From Candidatus Firestoneibacteriota bacterium (lineage in GTDB: Bacteria; Oederibacteriota; Muellerivitia; Muellerivitales; Muellerivitaceae): DNA of 44,482 nucleotides. Location of the stretch: contig JABDGD010000018.1 in assembly GCA_013286205.1 (NCBI GenBank), positions 1-44,482 on the forward strand, written 5' to 3'. The translations under genes and the position numbers were made by a program. The notes beneath the pieces are model-generated. The model had not been told where the DNA came from and ran no database searches. It saw only the letters and a list, made by a program, of their open reading frames with translations. Each line of letters starts with the position of its first letter. Positions within the stretch are counted from its first letter, which is position 1. Positions 33,898 through 41,777 of the stretch are shown here, in pieces.

Positions 33898-34812
33898 CTA
33901 TTTGTCTTTATAGCCGATAACCGCCAGATTTCCCGCGGGAAGCATGATGGGTAAATAGCCCAGCTTAATTTTCTTTAAAAAACTAATCAGAGCGATTTTT
34001 AAACCCTTGGGCGCCGGCAATAGTTTTAGCCAGTAATGAAGGGGATAAACGTTAAAGATGGGCTTTACCATAATTCTTTGGTAACCCGCTTTCGCTAACA
34101 ACGCTTGAGCGCTTTGGGGCGAGAACAACTGTAAGTGCTCAATGTCAAAGATGGGGCTTTTCATTCCCAAAATGCTGTAGGAAAGCGATCGGCGGTTGTG
34201 GCAGACGATATAGAAGGCACCGCCCTTTTTCAAAATGCGGTAAGAATCCCGGCAAACATTTAAGGGTTCGTACAAGTGCTCGATGGTCTGAAAGCACGAA
34301 ATCAAACTCACGCTGTTCTTTTTGAAACTCTTCGCGTTAAAAAGACCTTTTTTAATAAGCGGTCGAATTTTAGGCAAGCTGGATTTAATGGGGGCGTCAG
34401 AAGGTTCAATGCCGACGACTTTAGTAAAACCGGCTTTCAGCAACTCCTCTAAAAAAGCACCGTCACCCGTTCCGATATCAATGGCGCCTTTGGTGTCCGG
34501 GGTGCTTTTCGCGATTGCGGCTAAATTTCGGGCGTAGGTGCGCGCGGCGCAATGGGCTTCCTCTGAACTGTCATAAGCGGCTTCCTGATAACTTTTCGCG
34601 AGATGCTTCAAAGACGGCAAAGGATTAGCGTAAAGCGTATCGCAAGTGGGGCAGTCAATGAGCCGGTAATGCATGTTTTCGGGCATTTTCCGGGACGCGA
34701 AGGCATAGCCGTCTAAGGAATCGAGATTGTAGTTTTCTTCAGCGTAAACATTGGACTGATCTTTGGAAGAACAAATGGGGCAGGCCCGTGAAACTAACTT
34801 CAGCTTTTTCAT
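33898..34812 (-). CDS. SAM-dependent methyltransferase with N-terminal zinc-binding Cys pairs
   Basis: The 304-residue protein has N-terminal ACPIC (Cys11/14) and DCPTC (Cys54/57) pairs, typical of sugar C-methyltransferases and related glycan enzymes, then motif I AIDIGTGDG (110-118), GIEPSDAP and the post-motif SCFQTIEHLYEPLN. The C-terminal third is distinct and has basic/hydrophobic segments. ATG 34812 has GGAG upstream; TTG 34815 would add one residue. The acceptor is unknown; a nucleotide-sugar or glycan target is inferred from neighbours. Confidence 0.9.
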   Translation of the reverse strand: MKKLKLVSRACPICSSKDQSNVYAEENYNLDSLDGYAFASRKMPENMHYRLIDCPTCDTLYANPLPSLKHLAKSYQEAAYDSSEEAHCAARTYARNLAAIAKSTPDTKGAIDIGTGDGAFLEELLKAGFTKVVGIEPSDAPIKSSLPKIRPLIKKGLFNAKSFKKNSVSLISCFQTIEHLYEPLNVCRDSYRILKKGGAFYIVCHNRRSLSYSILGMKSPIFDIEHLQLFSPQSAQALLAKAGYQRIMVKPIFNVYPLHYWLKLLPAPKGLKIALISFLKKIKLGYLPIMLPAGNLAVIGYKDK

Positions 34813-34886
34813 CAATGTTTCTCCATAGAATTAAAAAAAAGTAATGACTGTATTTTTAAGCTTGTAGAACCGTTAAAACGCACGAA

Positions 34887-36845
34887 TCAAGAATCTTTTT
34901 GAACCGCCCGGGTCTCGCCGTTTCGAATAATATTCTTTCTGATGAAGTGGGGCCGTTGTTTTACTTCCTCGAATATTTTGGCGATATATTCGCCCAAAAT
35001 AGCCAGCGCGAAGAGATTGATAGAACCAAAGAACAGAATGGCTAAAAGTACCGTGGTGGTTCCCTTGGGGGCGATATCAGGGAATAAGATGCGAAGGGTG
35101 ATTTGCAAGATCGCCAAACCGACGCTCATGAAAAATAAGCCCACGCCAGCGAAGCTTAGAATGGAAAGCGGGGTATAACTGTAAGAAAGGATTCCCTTTT
35201 TGGCCCAGTCGACATTTTTGAAAAAGTTATTGGTGGTTTTTCCGAATAATCTTTCGGGTCTTAAGTAATCCACGCCGATTTGTTTAAAGCCCACATAGGC
35301 CCTGACGCCGCGCAAGAAGAAGTCTCTTTCGGGGAACTGCAATATGGCGGTAACCACTCTTCGGTCCAATAATGAAAAATCGCCCGCGTCATGCGGTATC
35401 CGAAGGTACGAGAAATAATCGAAGATTCGATAGAAAAGCTTGTAGGCGATTTGCATGTAAAAAGGAGCCTGGCGCTTGGTGCGGTGGCCATAAATAACTT
35501 CGTAACCTTCACGCCATTTTTCCACGAATTTTTCGATCAACTCTGGCGGGTCCTGTAAATCGCCGTCTAAAAGAACGCATCCGTTTTTGGTCGATATCTC
35601 TAAACCGCTGCGGAAAGCGGCCTGAGAGCCGAAATTGCGGGAGTGGGAAATGCCAATGACGCGGCGGTCTTTTCGGCTGATTTCCAAAATCACTTCCTCA
35701 CAGTTGTCCGGGCTGTTGTCGTTGACGAAGATGATTTCGTAATCGATTTTGAGTTTATCGAAGGTGGTTTTGAGGCGTTCGTACATGATGGGTACGGCCT
35801 GGCCATCTTTGTAACAGGCGATGATGGCGGAAACGCTATGTTTGGAATCGAGTTCGAATTTTTTGGAAGATTTTTCGTATTTATCTTTGTCTTCTAAAGA
35901 ACCGTACCATTCGGCGGTCGCTTTTAAGCCTTCGGCTAAGGTGGTGTGGGACTGCCAGCGCAAAATTTGTTTCGTCTTATTAGTGTTGGCGAACCAATCC
36001 TGAACATCCCAGATGCGCTCAGGCATAGAGTTGAAGTCTGGCTGGGCTTTGATCTTAAAAATCTCTTTTGCCGCGTCAGCCACATTACGAATGGTAGTTT
36101 TTTGGCCACTTCCGATATTGAAAGAGTCGCCGTAGTTGGCCGTGGGAAGATTGTTGGCCGCGTCCGCGAAGGCTTCGCAGACATCATCCACATACACAAA
36201 GTCCCGGGATATCTCTGGATTCACCAGAGCAGGGTATTGTCCCTGAAGCCCTTGCTTGATGACGTTGGGAATCAGCCGGGAAGAGTCTTCTAAAGGTCCG
36301 TAAATGGAATAAAGACGAAGATTGGCGCAGGGCAGTCCTTTTTTTCTTCCGTAAAAGTGAATGAGATTGGCGGTTGAAACCTTTGAAACGGCGTAATCGC
36401 TATTAGGTTCGGGTAAATCGGATTCGGTCGGGCCGGAAGCTTTGTCTCCATACTCGGAAGAGCTGCCGGAGTGAATGTAACCGGCGATCTCAAGCCTGAT
36501 TAATCGGGCCAATAGTTTTTCAGTTAAGTTGAAATTGGTTTGGTAAATGAGTGAGCTGTTGGTCTCAAAGGAATAGGCTCCATAGGCGACGCAGTTGAAA
36601 ATGGTTTTGGCGCCGGTTTGTTTCAAAATCACGTCTAGATTGGAGTCGACCAAAAGGTCGGTTTGAATCACATTTTGCGCCGGAAGACCCTCGAGGCGCC
36701 AGGCGGGGGAATGGAAAAAGGTTCCGAAGGCGTCCTGACGGTATTTAAGCAGAGTGCGCAGTAAGTTGGCGCCGAGAAAGCCGCTGGCTCCCAAAACCAA
36801 AATAGGACCCTGAATTTTTTTGATTTTTTCTTCGATGGGGATCAT
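34887..36845 (-). CDS. Fusion: NAD-dependent sugar epimerase/dehydratase plus GT2 polyprenyl-phosphate glycosyltransferase
   Basis: The 652-residue protein has two enzymes. Residues 1-320 are an extended SDR with VLGASGFLGANL (17-28), Ser-rich SGSSSEYGD (126-134) and DYAVSK (Tyr151, Lys155), as in nucleotide-sugar epimerases/reductases. After a linker (about 320-336), residues 337-550 are GT2 with VNDNSPD (374-380), SRNFGSQAAFRSG and LDGDLQDPP (426-434), followed by two membrane helices (about 560-588, 597-623), as in ArnC/GtrB. The two parts usually exist as separate proteins. It likely remodels a nucleotide sugar and loads it onto polyprenyl phosphate. Its start overlaps the transketolase C gene by four bases. 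Confidence 0.9.
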   Translation of the reverse strand: MIPIEEKIKKIQGPILVLGASGFLGANLLRTLLKYRQDAFGTFFHSPAWRLEGLPAQNVIQTDLLVDSNLDVILKQTGAKTIFNCVAYGAYSFETNSSLIYQTNFNLTEKLLARLIRLEIAGYIHSGSSSEYGDKASGPTESDLPEPNSDYAVSKVSTANLIHFYGRKKGLPCANLRLYSIYGPLEDSSRLIPNVIKQGLQGQYPALVNPEISRDFVYVDDVCEAFADAANNLPTANYGDSFNIGSGQKTTIRNVADAAKEIFKIKAQPDFNSMPERIWDVQDWFANTNKTKQILRWQSHTTLAEGLKATAEWYGSLEDKDKYEKSSKKFELDSKHSVSAIIACYKDGQAVPIMYERLKTTFDKLKIDYEIIFVNDNSPDNCEEVILEISRKDRRVIGISHSRNFGSQAAFRSGLEISTKNGCVLLDGDLQDPPELIEKFVEKWREGYEVIYGHRTKRQAPFYMQIAYKLFYRIFDYFSYLRIPHDAGDFSLLDRRVVTAILQFPERDFFLRGVRAYVGFKQIGVDYLRPERLFGKTTNNFFKNVDWAKKGILSYSYTPLSILSFAGVGLFFMSVGLAILQITLRILFPDIAPKGTTTVLLAILFFGSINLFALAILGEYIAKIFEEVKQRPHFIRKNIIRNGETRAVQKDS

Positions 36846-37747
36846 TTTTTCAATTCTTTTAAAATGGTTTCCGCGGTCAAATTAGATTCTTTGCGGTGAA
36901 AGTTTTGCGACCCGTAAAAGCCAGAGACATAACCCTGGGCGCAATAGTGGCTAAACTTTTTAGGCGCTTCTCCGGCTAACAGCAAAATACGGGACAGCAT
37001 CTCGCCAACTCCGCCATGCGCCACATGCTCTTCCGCGACGACTAAGTGGTTCGAGCGTTCGAGGTCGGCTTTAAAGGCGGCGGGTAAGTGATGGTGAACG
37101 ATAGGCAGTTCGGTTAAAACCCAAACCGAGGGCCTGTCACTGGGCGGTAATTCTTTGAAACCGTTTAAAATCTCCCCGGCCAAGGGGCCCACAATAAGAA
37201 GGGTCGGACCGTCGCCCTTTAAAAGATGACGCCAGGAGGCATAAGGCGGCAGCTCGAAATTTTTTGGCTGTTCATCTTTTCCTAATCGTAGATAAGAAGG
37301 ATGCTCCAGTTTGATCAGCCTTTCCACAATGGGAGGGACATCGGCTCTAAAGGCCGGCACAAAAACATGCATGTTGAGTAAAGTTAACAATATTCCGTAA
37401 TCGTCGATAGCGTGGTGTGACGCGCCCATCACGCCGTAGCCATAACCGCCGCCGTTGCCAACTAATTTGACCGGTAAGTCATGAATGCAAACATCGTTGC
37501 GAACTTGCTCTAAGGGGCGGGCATAAATAAAGGGGGCGATGCTGTAAGCCCAGGGTGAAAGACCCTGAGAAGCTAAGCCAGCCGCGACGGAGATCATATT
37601 TTGCTCTGAGACACCGGCGTTAATAAAGCGGGGGCCGGCGGCTTTTTGCAGAGGTTCCAGCGCCATGTAGCCTAGGTCGCCGGTTAAAAATATAAAATTA
37701 GAATCGTCGGAATGCTTGACCATGGTTTCGCAAAAGATGTTTCTCAT
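36842..37747 (-). CDS. Transketolase C-terminal subunit (Pyr and C domains)
   Basis: The 301-residue protein corresponds to the second half of transketolase: FLTGDLGYMAL, NAGVSEQNMISVAAGLA (with the catalytic Glu), SIAPFIYARPLEQVRND and a C-terminal domain about 180-301. It pairs with the following gene's product (upstream on this strand) to make a split, thiamine-diphosphate enzyme. Such split forms are often specialised. The ATGA overlaps on both sides mean the three genes 38532 to 34887 form one operon. Confidence 0.9.
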   Translation of the reverse strand: MRNIFCETMVKHSDDSNFIFLTGDLGYMALEPLQKAAGPRFINAGVSEQNMISVAAGLASQGLSPWAYSIAPFIYARPLEQVRNDVCIHDLPVKLVGNGGGYGYGVMGASHHAIDDYGILLTLLNMHVFVPAFRADVPPIVERLIKLEHPSYLRLGKDEQPKNFELPPYASWRHLLKGDGPTLLIVGPLAGEILNGFKELPPSDRPSVWVLTELPIVHHHLPAAFKADLERSNHLVVAEEHVAHGGVGEMLSRILLLAGEAPKKFSHYCAQGYVSGFYGSQNFHRKESNLTAETILKELKK

Positions 37748-38532
37748 GATTTGTCCAACTCTTGAATGGCCAGCTGATACTCAGGCTCTTTCAGGGGCAA
37801 ATAGTGCCATTCCATTTTGTTTTCCATGAAAGAGACACCTTTGCCCTTGGTCGTATGGGCAATAATGGCTCGCAGACCCTTGGTATTTTGAGACAGAGCT
37901 TTTTCTATAGCGTTTAAATCGTGACCGTCTATTTCTTCGACCGGTATGCCGAAGGATTTAAACTTTTCAGTGAGGGAATCCATGCTGGCGACTTCTTTGG
38001 TGCTGCCAAAGCCCTGAAGGCCGTTGGCGTCCACAATCAAGGTCAAAGAGTCCAGCTTTTGGTGATGGGCAAAGATTAAAGCCTCCCAATTGGAGCCTTC
38101 CTGCCATTCGCCGTCAGAGGTCAGGCAGAAAACCCGTCCGGGCTTATTTTTAAATCTTTTTGCCAGCGCCAGTCCGGAAGCTAGGGAAAAACCATGACCC
38201 AGACTGCCGGTGGCAAAGATGATTTCTTCACGCCATTTAGGAGCGGGATGACCGCTTAATTTTGTGGGTTCTTTATGGAAGAGTTTTAAATCCTCGTCCT
38301 TCAATTTGTTCATCGACCACAAGGTTATATAGAGAGCTCCGGCTGAATGGCCTTTAGAGAGGATAAACTGGTCGTCTTGGTTCATGATTTGATGATGCAA
38401 AACCATCAAAATGTCGAGACAGGAGAGGTTTCCGCCGATGTGACCCACGCCGCTTTCGAAATGCATTTGAAGAAGGCGTTTTTTTGATTTTAAAAGAGTT
38501 TCTTTGAAGGCCATTAAATGATTATCACTCAT
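37744..38532 (-). CDS. Transketolase N-terminal subunit (PP domain)
   Basis: The 262-residue protein corresponds to the thiamine-diphosphate-binding half: GVGHIGGNLSCLDIL, KGHSAGALY, ATGSLGHGFSLASGLAL and the metal-binding SDGEWQEGSNWEA with VDANG. The ATG at 38530-38532 was chosen to match the usual length; the frame is open to 38658, but the extra 42 residues are not family-like. The ribosome-binding site is weak, and ATG 38514 is also possible. It is first in a minus-strand operon with a 217-base divergent gap upstream (38533-38749). Confidence 0.88.
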   Translation of the reverse strand: MSDNHLMAFKETLLKSKKRLLQMHFESGVGHIGGNLSCLDILMVLHHQIMNQDDQFILSKGHSAGALYITLWSMNKLKDEDLKLFHKEPTKLSGHPAPKWREEIIFATGSLGHGFSLASGLALAKRFKNKPGRVFCLTSDGEWQEGSNWEALIFAHHQKLDSLTLIVDANGLQGFGSTKEVASMDSLTEKFKSFGIPVEEIDGHDLNAIEKALSQNTKGLRAIIAHTTKGKGVSFMENKMEWHYLPLKEPEYQLAIQELDKS

Positions 38533-38749
38533 TTTGGGTTTAATTTGGCGTCGCAATGATACTACTTTTAGCGGGAATTTAAGCATTTTATGGCGGCCGC
38601 GGGTGGGTGACAACGGTTCATTTTTTATCCCAAGTTCAGGTGAGCGGGCGAGGACCAAGGCCTCTGTTTTGAGACAAATAAACGGCGGTTTTTTAAAAAA
38701 TCGTTTATATTCTTAGTTCATTGAGCCGGTCTTTTTCAAGGAGAAGTCA

Positions 38750-39553
38750 TTGAAAAGCAACGCGAAAAGCAGGGAATATTTTTTTAATCATTATCTGGAA
38801 AAGACGCCGATTGCCATGGCTTTTTGGCGTTCGTTGGAATGCCACAGATATTCCCTGGAAAAACTAAAACATCCGGTCTTGGATGTGGGTTGCGGTGACG
38901 GTTTTTTGGCCCGTGTGGCCTTTGAACAACAATTAGAAGCCGGTATCGATTTAGATAAGGGCGAAGTGGGCAGGGCTATTGCCAGCAAGAGCTATAAAAA
39001 AACCCTCTATGCCAGCGCCACGGATATTCCCTTTAAAAAGGACTCGTTTAATACGGTGGTCAGCAACTGCGTTTTAGAACATATACCTGACATTGATAAG
39101 GCTTTGAGTGAAATCCGCCGTGTTTTGAAGAAGAACGGGACACTGATGATTACGGTGCCGAGCGAATGCTATAGCAATGATTTGTACTTTCAGGGTTTGC
39201 TCAAAAAGGTCGGCCTGACTGGTCTGGCCGAGTGGTATGTCACTAATTTGAACAAGATTTTCAAACACTATCATGTGGACAACGCCGCGACCTGGAAAAA
39301 ACGCCTTCAAAAGGCCGGTTTGAAAATGGAAAAGGCGGAATACATCATTCCCCTGAGCACCTTTCACACTTATGAACGCTGGATGATTTTGGCGTTCCCC
39401 TCAAAAATTCTAAAAGTTCTTTTTGGCCGTTGGGTGATTGGACCCAGAGGACCGGTGCGCTGGTTCGCGACCAACTGGCTTCGCAAAGCTTTGAACGCTA
39501 ATGGAAAACCCGGCGCCTGTTATTTCATAACCGCGCGCAAGGTGAAAGCTTAG
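38750..39553 (+). CDS. Class I SAM-dependent methyltransferase (Methyltransf_11 type)
   Basis: The 267-residue protein has motif I PVLDVGCGDGFLA (42-54), AGIDLDKGEVG and SNCVLEHIPDIDKALSEI, all typical of Methyltransf_11. The C-terminal part (about 180-267) carries hydrophobic patches and may contact a membrane lipid carrier. TTG 38750 follows AAGGAG at ideal spacing. In the upstream gap, TATATT (38706-38711) could be a -10 box but has no clear -35. Confidence 0.88.
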   Translation: MKSNAKSREYFFNHYLEKTPIAMAFWRSLECHRYSLEKLKHPVLDVGCGDGFLARVAFEQQLEAGIDLDKGEVGRAIASKSYKKTLYASATDIPFKKDSFNTVVSNCVLEHIPDIDKALSEIRRVLKKNGTLMITVPSECYSNDLYFQGLLKKVGLTGLAEWYVTNLNKIFKHYHVDNAATWKKRLQKAGLKMEKAEYIIPLSTFHTYERWMILAFPSKILKVLFGRWVIGPRGPVRWFATNWLRKALNANGKPGACYFITARKVKA

Positions 39554-39561
39554 GAGGATTC

Positions 39562-40626
39562 ATGCCGGAACACGCAATTGTTCAGAGATGGCGCCACCCC
39601 GCGGTTTTAATATTTGTTTTGGGCGGCTTTCTGGGCGCTTTTTTAAATCTCGGCATTACTTTGATTTTAGCGGTTCAATTCTCAGTGAATCCTTTGATCG
39701 CCTTCTTCGTGGGAACCTTTTTAAATCAGGCTTTTCATTACATCTATTACAACGTTGTCTATGTGAATAAAGAAATGCAAATGAAGACCTCCTTCCCGAT
39801 TCATTTGTTTTTAAGTTTTTGGGTCTCCGTTGGCAGCGCGGCGCTGTTGTGGTTTTTCCTCCAAAATCAACTTTCCCTGATCGCCAGCTTGCTGTCCTGC
39901 CTGTTCATTCTGGCTCTATCAAACGCGCTTCTGAACCGCATTTCTACTTTTAGCTCGGCGAAAATCGCTGAAGTTGAATATAAAGAAATGAACGAAAGCT
40001 ATTACGAAGACCATACGGACGAAAATAAAGTCAGCAAATTTAGAGCCTGGTATCACCGGTCGCGTTATGAACAGCTCACTCAGTTTGTGATGAAACACTT
40101 TAAAACCGGTATGAAGATGGCGGACTTAGGTTGCGGCAATTGTTTGTGGAATATCCATCAATTGCCCGTGTTTGGCATTGATATCAATGAAAAAATGCTC
40201 GGCTGGGCTAAAAAACACAAACGTCTAAAAGATTACAAAGTTTGCTCCGATTTGGCCAAAACGGGCCTGAAAGCCAAGAGCTTAGATTTGGTTTTGATGT
40301 CGGAGGTTTTGGAGCACGTCTTTGATCAAGCGGAAGTTTTGCAGGAAGTCTCCCGCATTTTGAAAGATGATGGTACATTTTTAATCACCGTCCCCTATGA
40401 TTTTTTCATGGGGCCGTTTTTTATTTTGTTTAACCTGAATTGTCTTTATATGGGTTATGTCAAAGGCAGCTTGTATCACAAATACCGCTGCGGCCATATT
40501 CACCATTTCACCAAGGCTCGGTTGAGGAAAGCATTGGCTCAAAACGGGTTTGTGTTGGATAAAGTTTTTGTGGTCAATGGTTTATTACTGTATGCTAACG
40601 CCCGCAAACAGGCCAAGACCCGATAG
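39562..40626 (+). CDS. Fusion: GtrA-like membrane protein plus SAM-dependent methyltransferase
   Basis: The 354-residue protein has four membrane helices in the first 125 residues (about 13-37, 44-63, 78-100, 105-124) laid out like GtrA/DPMS flippase-like proteins, with GGFLGAFLNLGITL and GTFLNQAFHYIYYN. Then comes a methyltransferase with MADLGCGNC (186-194), FGIDINEKML and SEVLEHVFDQAEVL. GtrA proteins help polyprenyl-phosphate-linked sugars cross the membrane. A methyltransferase joined to this part is unusual. The start is ATG 39562 with AGGAGG upstream, 8 bases after the previous gene. Confidence 0.88.
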   Translation: MPEHAIVQRWRHPAVLIFVLGGFLGAFLNLGITLILAVQFSVNPLIAFFVGTFLNQAFHYIYYNVVYVNKEMQMKTSFPIHLFLSFWVSVGSAALLWFFLQNQLSLIASLLSCLFILALSNALLNRISTFSSAKIAEVEYKEMNESYYEDHTDENKVSKFRAWYHRSRYEQLTQFVMKHFKTGMKMADLGCGNCLWNIHQLPVFGIDINEKMLGWAKKHKRLKDYKVCSDLAKTGLKAKSLDLVLMSEVLEHVFDQAEVLQEVSRILKDDGTFLITVPYDFFMGPFFILFNLNCLYMGYVKGSLYHKYRCGHIHHFTKARLRKALAQNGFVLDKVFVVNGLLLYANARKQAKTR

Positions 40627-40694
40627 TTTTGTAATGTTTTTGAGAAACACCGCAGGCTGATTTAAAACTTCGTCAGATATCTTTGGAGGATGAG

Positions 40695-41696
40695 ATGGCT
40701 TCAAAAAAGAAAGTCGCTGTAAAGACGGCTAAAAAGCAGGCGGCAGGTTCCGCGCCGGATCAAACCAGCAAAGCCAATAAAATGATGGCTCGTATTTTAG
40801 TGGTGGTGGTTTTCCTGGCTTGCGCCTGGGAAGCCCTTCAAATGGTCAATCATGACGTTCCCAAACTGAAGACCGAAATGGTTTTGAAGTTGAACGCTGA
40901 GATTAAAGGCGCCGGTGTGTTTGTTCCCTGGGGCGCGGCGGCTATCGGAAAAGACAAGATCGTGGTCGCGGACAATCAAAATAACCGCTTGCTGGAATTT
41001 AACCGCAAGGGCGACTTTGTGAAAAGCTGGGGCAAGCTGGGTAAAGGCGCTGTCGAGTTTCACGAACCTTCGGGCATGACCGCGGATGATCAGGGAAACG
41101 CCTATGTTTTGGACGCTTGGAATAGCGCGATTAAGGGCTTTAACGAAAACGGAAAAGAAGTCGCCACTGTCGATTTAACCAATCAGGGCTTCTTTGGTCC
41201 CAGAGGGTTGACGTTTGATAACGGTAATTTTGTGATCGCTGATACGGGAAGCCACCGTGTGGTTTTGGTGGGACCTAAAGGAAATCTTATTTCGTCGATG
41301 GGAAATATGGGGACAGGTGAAGGCCATTTCAAGGGACCTTTGGCCGTGGCGACCGATGGTAAGGGCCGTTACTATGTGGCTGATACGGATAACAATCGTG
41401 TTCAAGTCTTGGACTCGACCTTTAAGAAAATCAAATACTGGGAATTAACCGGTAAAGTGAATTCGATCGCGGTGGATAAAGAAGGCCGTGTTTATGTCGG
41501 GACTGACGCTAATGACGGTGAAGTCAAAGTGTTCAATTCTAACGGCGGAACTTTAGGCACCCTGGTCGACAACTCGGGGTCGGGAGAACCTTTTAGAGGC
41601 GCCAAGTTTATGGCGGTGACGCCCGATGACCTACTGATGATTACTACCGGTGACTCGGTTTATTTATACAATCTGCCGAATTTTAATCAGAAATAA
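40695..41696 (+). CDS. Membrane-anchored NHL-repeat protein
   Basis: The 333-residue protein has a Lys/Ala-rich basic start (1-30), one membrane segment (about 32-49) and a six-bladed NHL beta-propeller with recurring strands such as IVVADNQNNRLLEFN and YVADTDNNRVQVLD. The propeller faces outside. NHL proteins bind proteins or glycans and rarely act as enzymes; no catalytic site is seen. ATG 40695 follows GGAGGA; a TTG at 40683 is in frame but overlaps that site. A strong terminator separates it from the GT-C gene. Confidence 0.9.
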   Translation: MASKKKVAVKTAKKQAAGSAPDQTSKANKMMARILVVVVFLACAWEALQMVNHDVPKLKTEMVLKLNAEIKGAGVFVPWGAAAIGKDKIVVADNQNNRLLEFNRKGDFVKSWGKLGKGAVEFHEPSGMTADDQGNAYVLDAWNSAIKGFNENGKEVATVDLTNQGFFGPRGLTFDNGNFVIADTGSHRVVLVGPKGNLISSMGNMGTGEGHFKGPLAVATDGKGRYYVADTDNNRVQVLDSTFKKIKYWELTGKVNSIAVDKEGRVYVGTDANDGEVKVFNSNGGTLGTLVDNSGSGEPFRGAKFMAVTPDDLLMITTGDSVYLYNLPNFNQK

Positions 41697-41707
41697 GACC
41701 ACAGTCG

Positions 41708-41753
41708 AACCCGCAAGTTCGTGTTTCGCGCTAACTTGCGGGTTTTATTTTTT
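41708..41753 (+). terminator. Intrinsic terminator after the NHL gene
   Basis: A perfect 12-bp stem (AACCCGCAAGTT, 41708-41719; AACTTGCGGGTT, 41733-41744), 13-base loop and a T-rich tail. Confidence 0.92.
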
Positions 41754-41777
41754 ATCCTCAGTTCTTGAGGTGCGTAT

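Noticed and set aside
38533..38658. Upstream extension of the transketolase N subunit to 38658
   Set aside because: The added 42 residues are not transketolase-like and have no ribosome-binding site.
38534..38716. A 60-codon plus-strand frame in the divergent gap before 38750
   Set aside because: No ribosome-binding site, no conserved features, and partly covers the likely promoter area.
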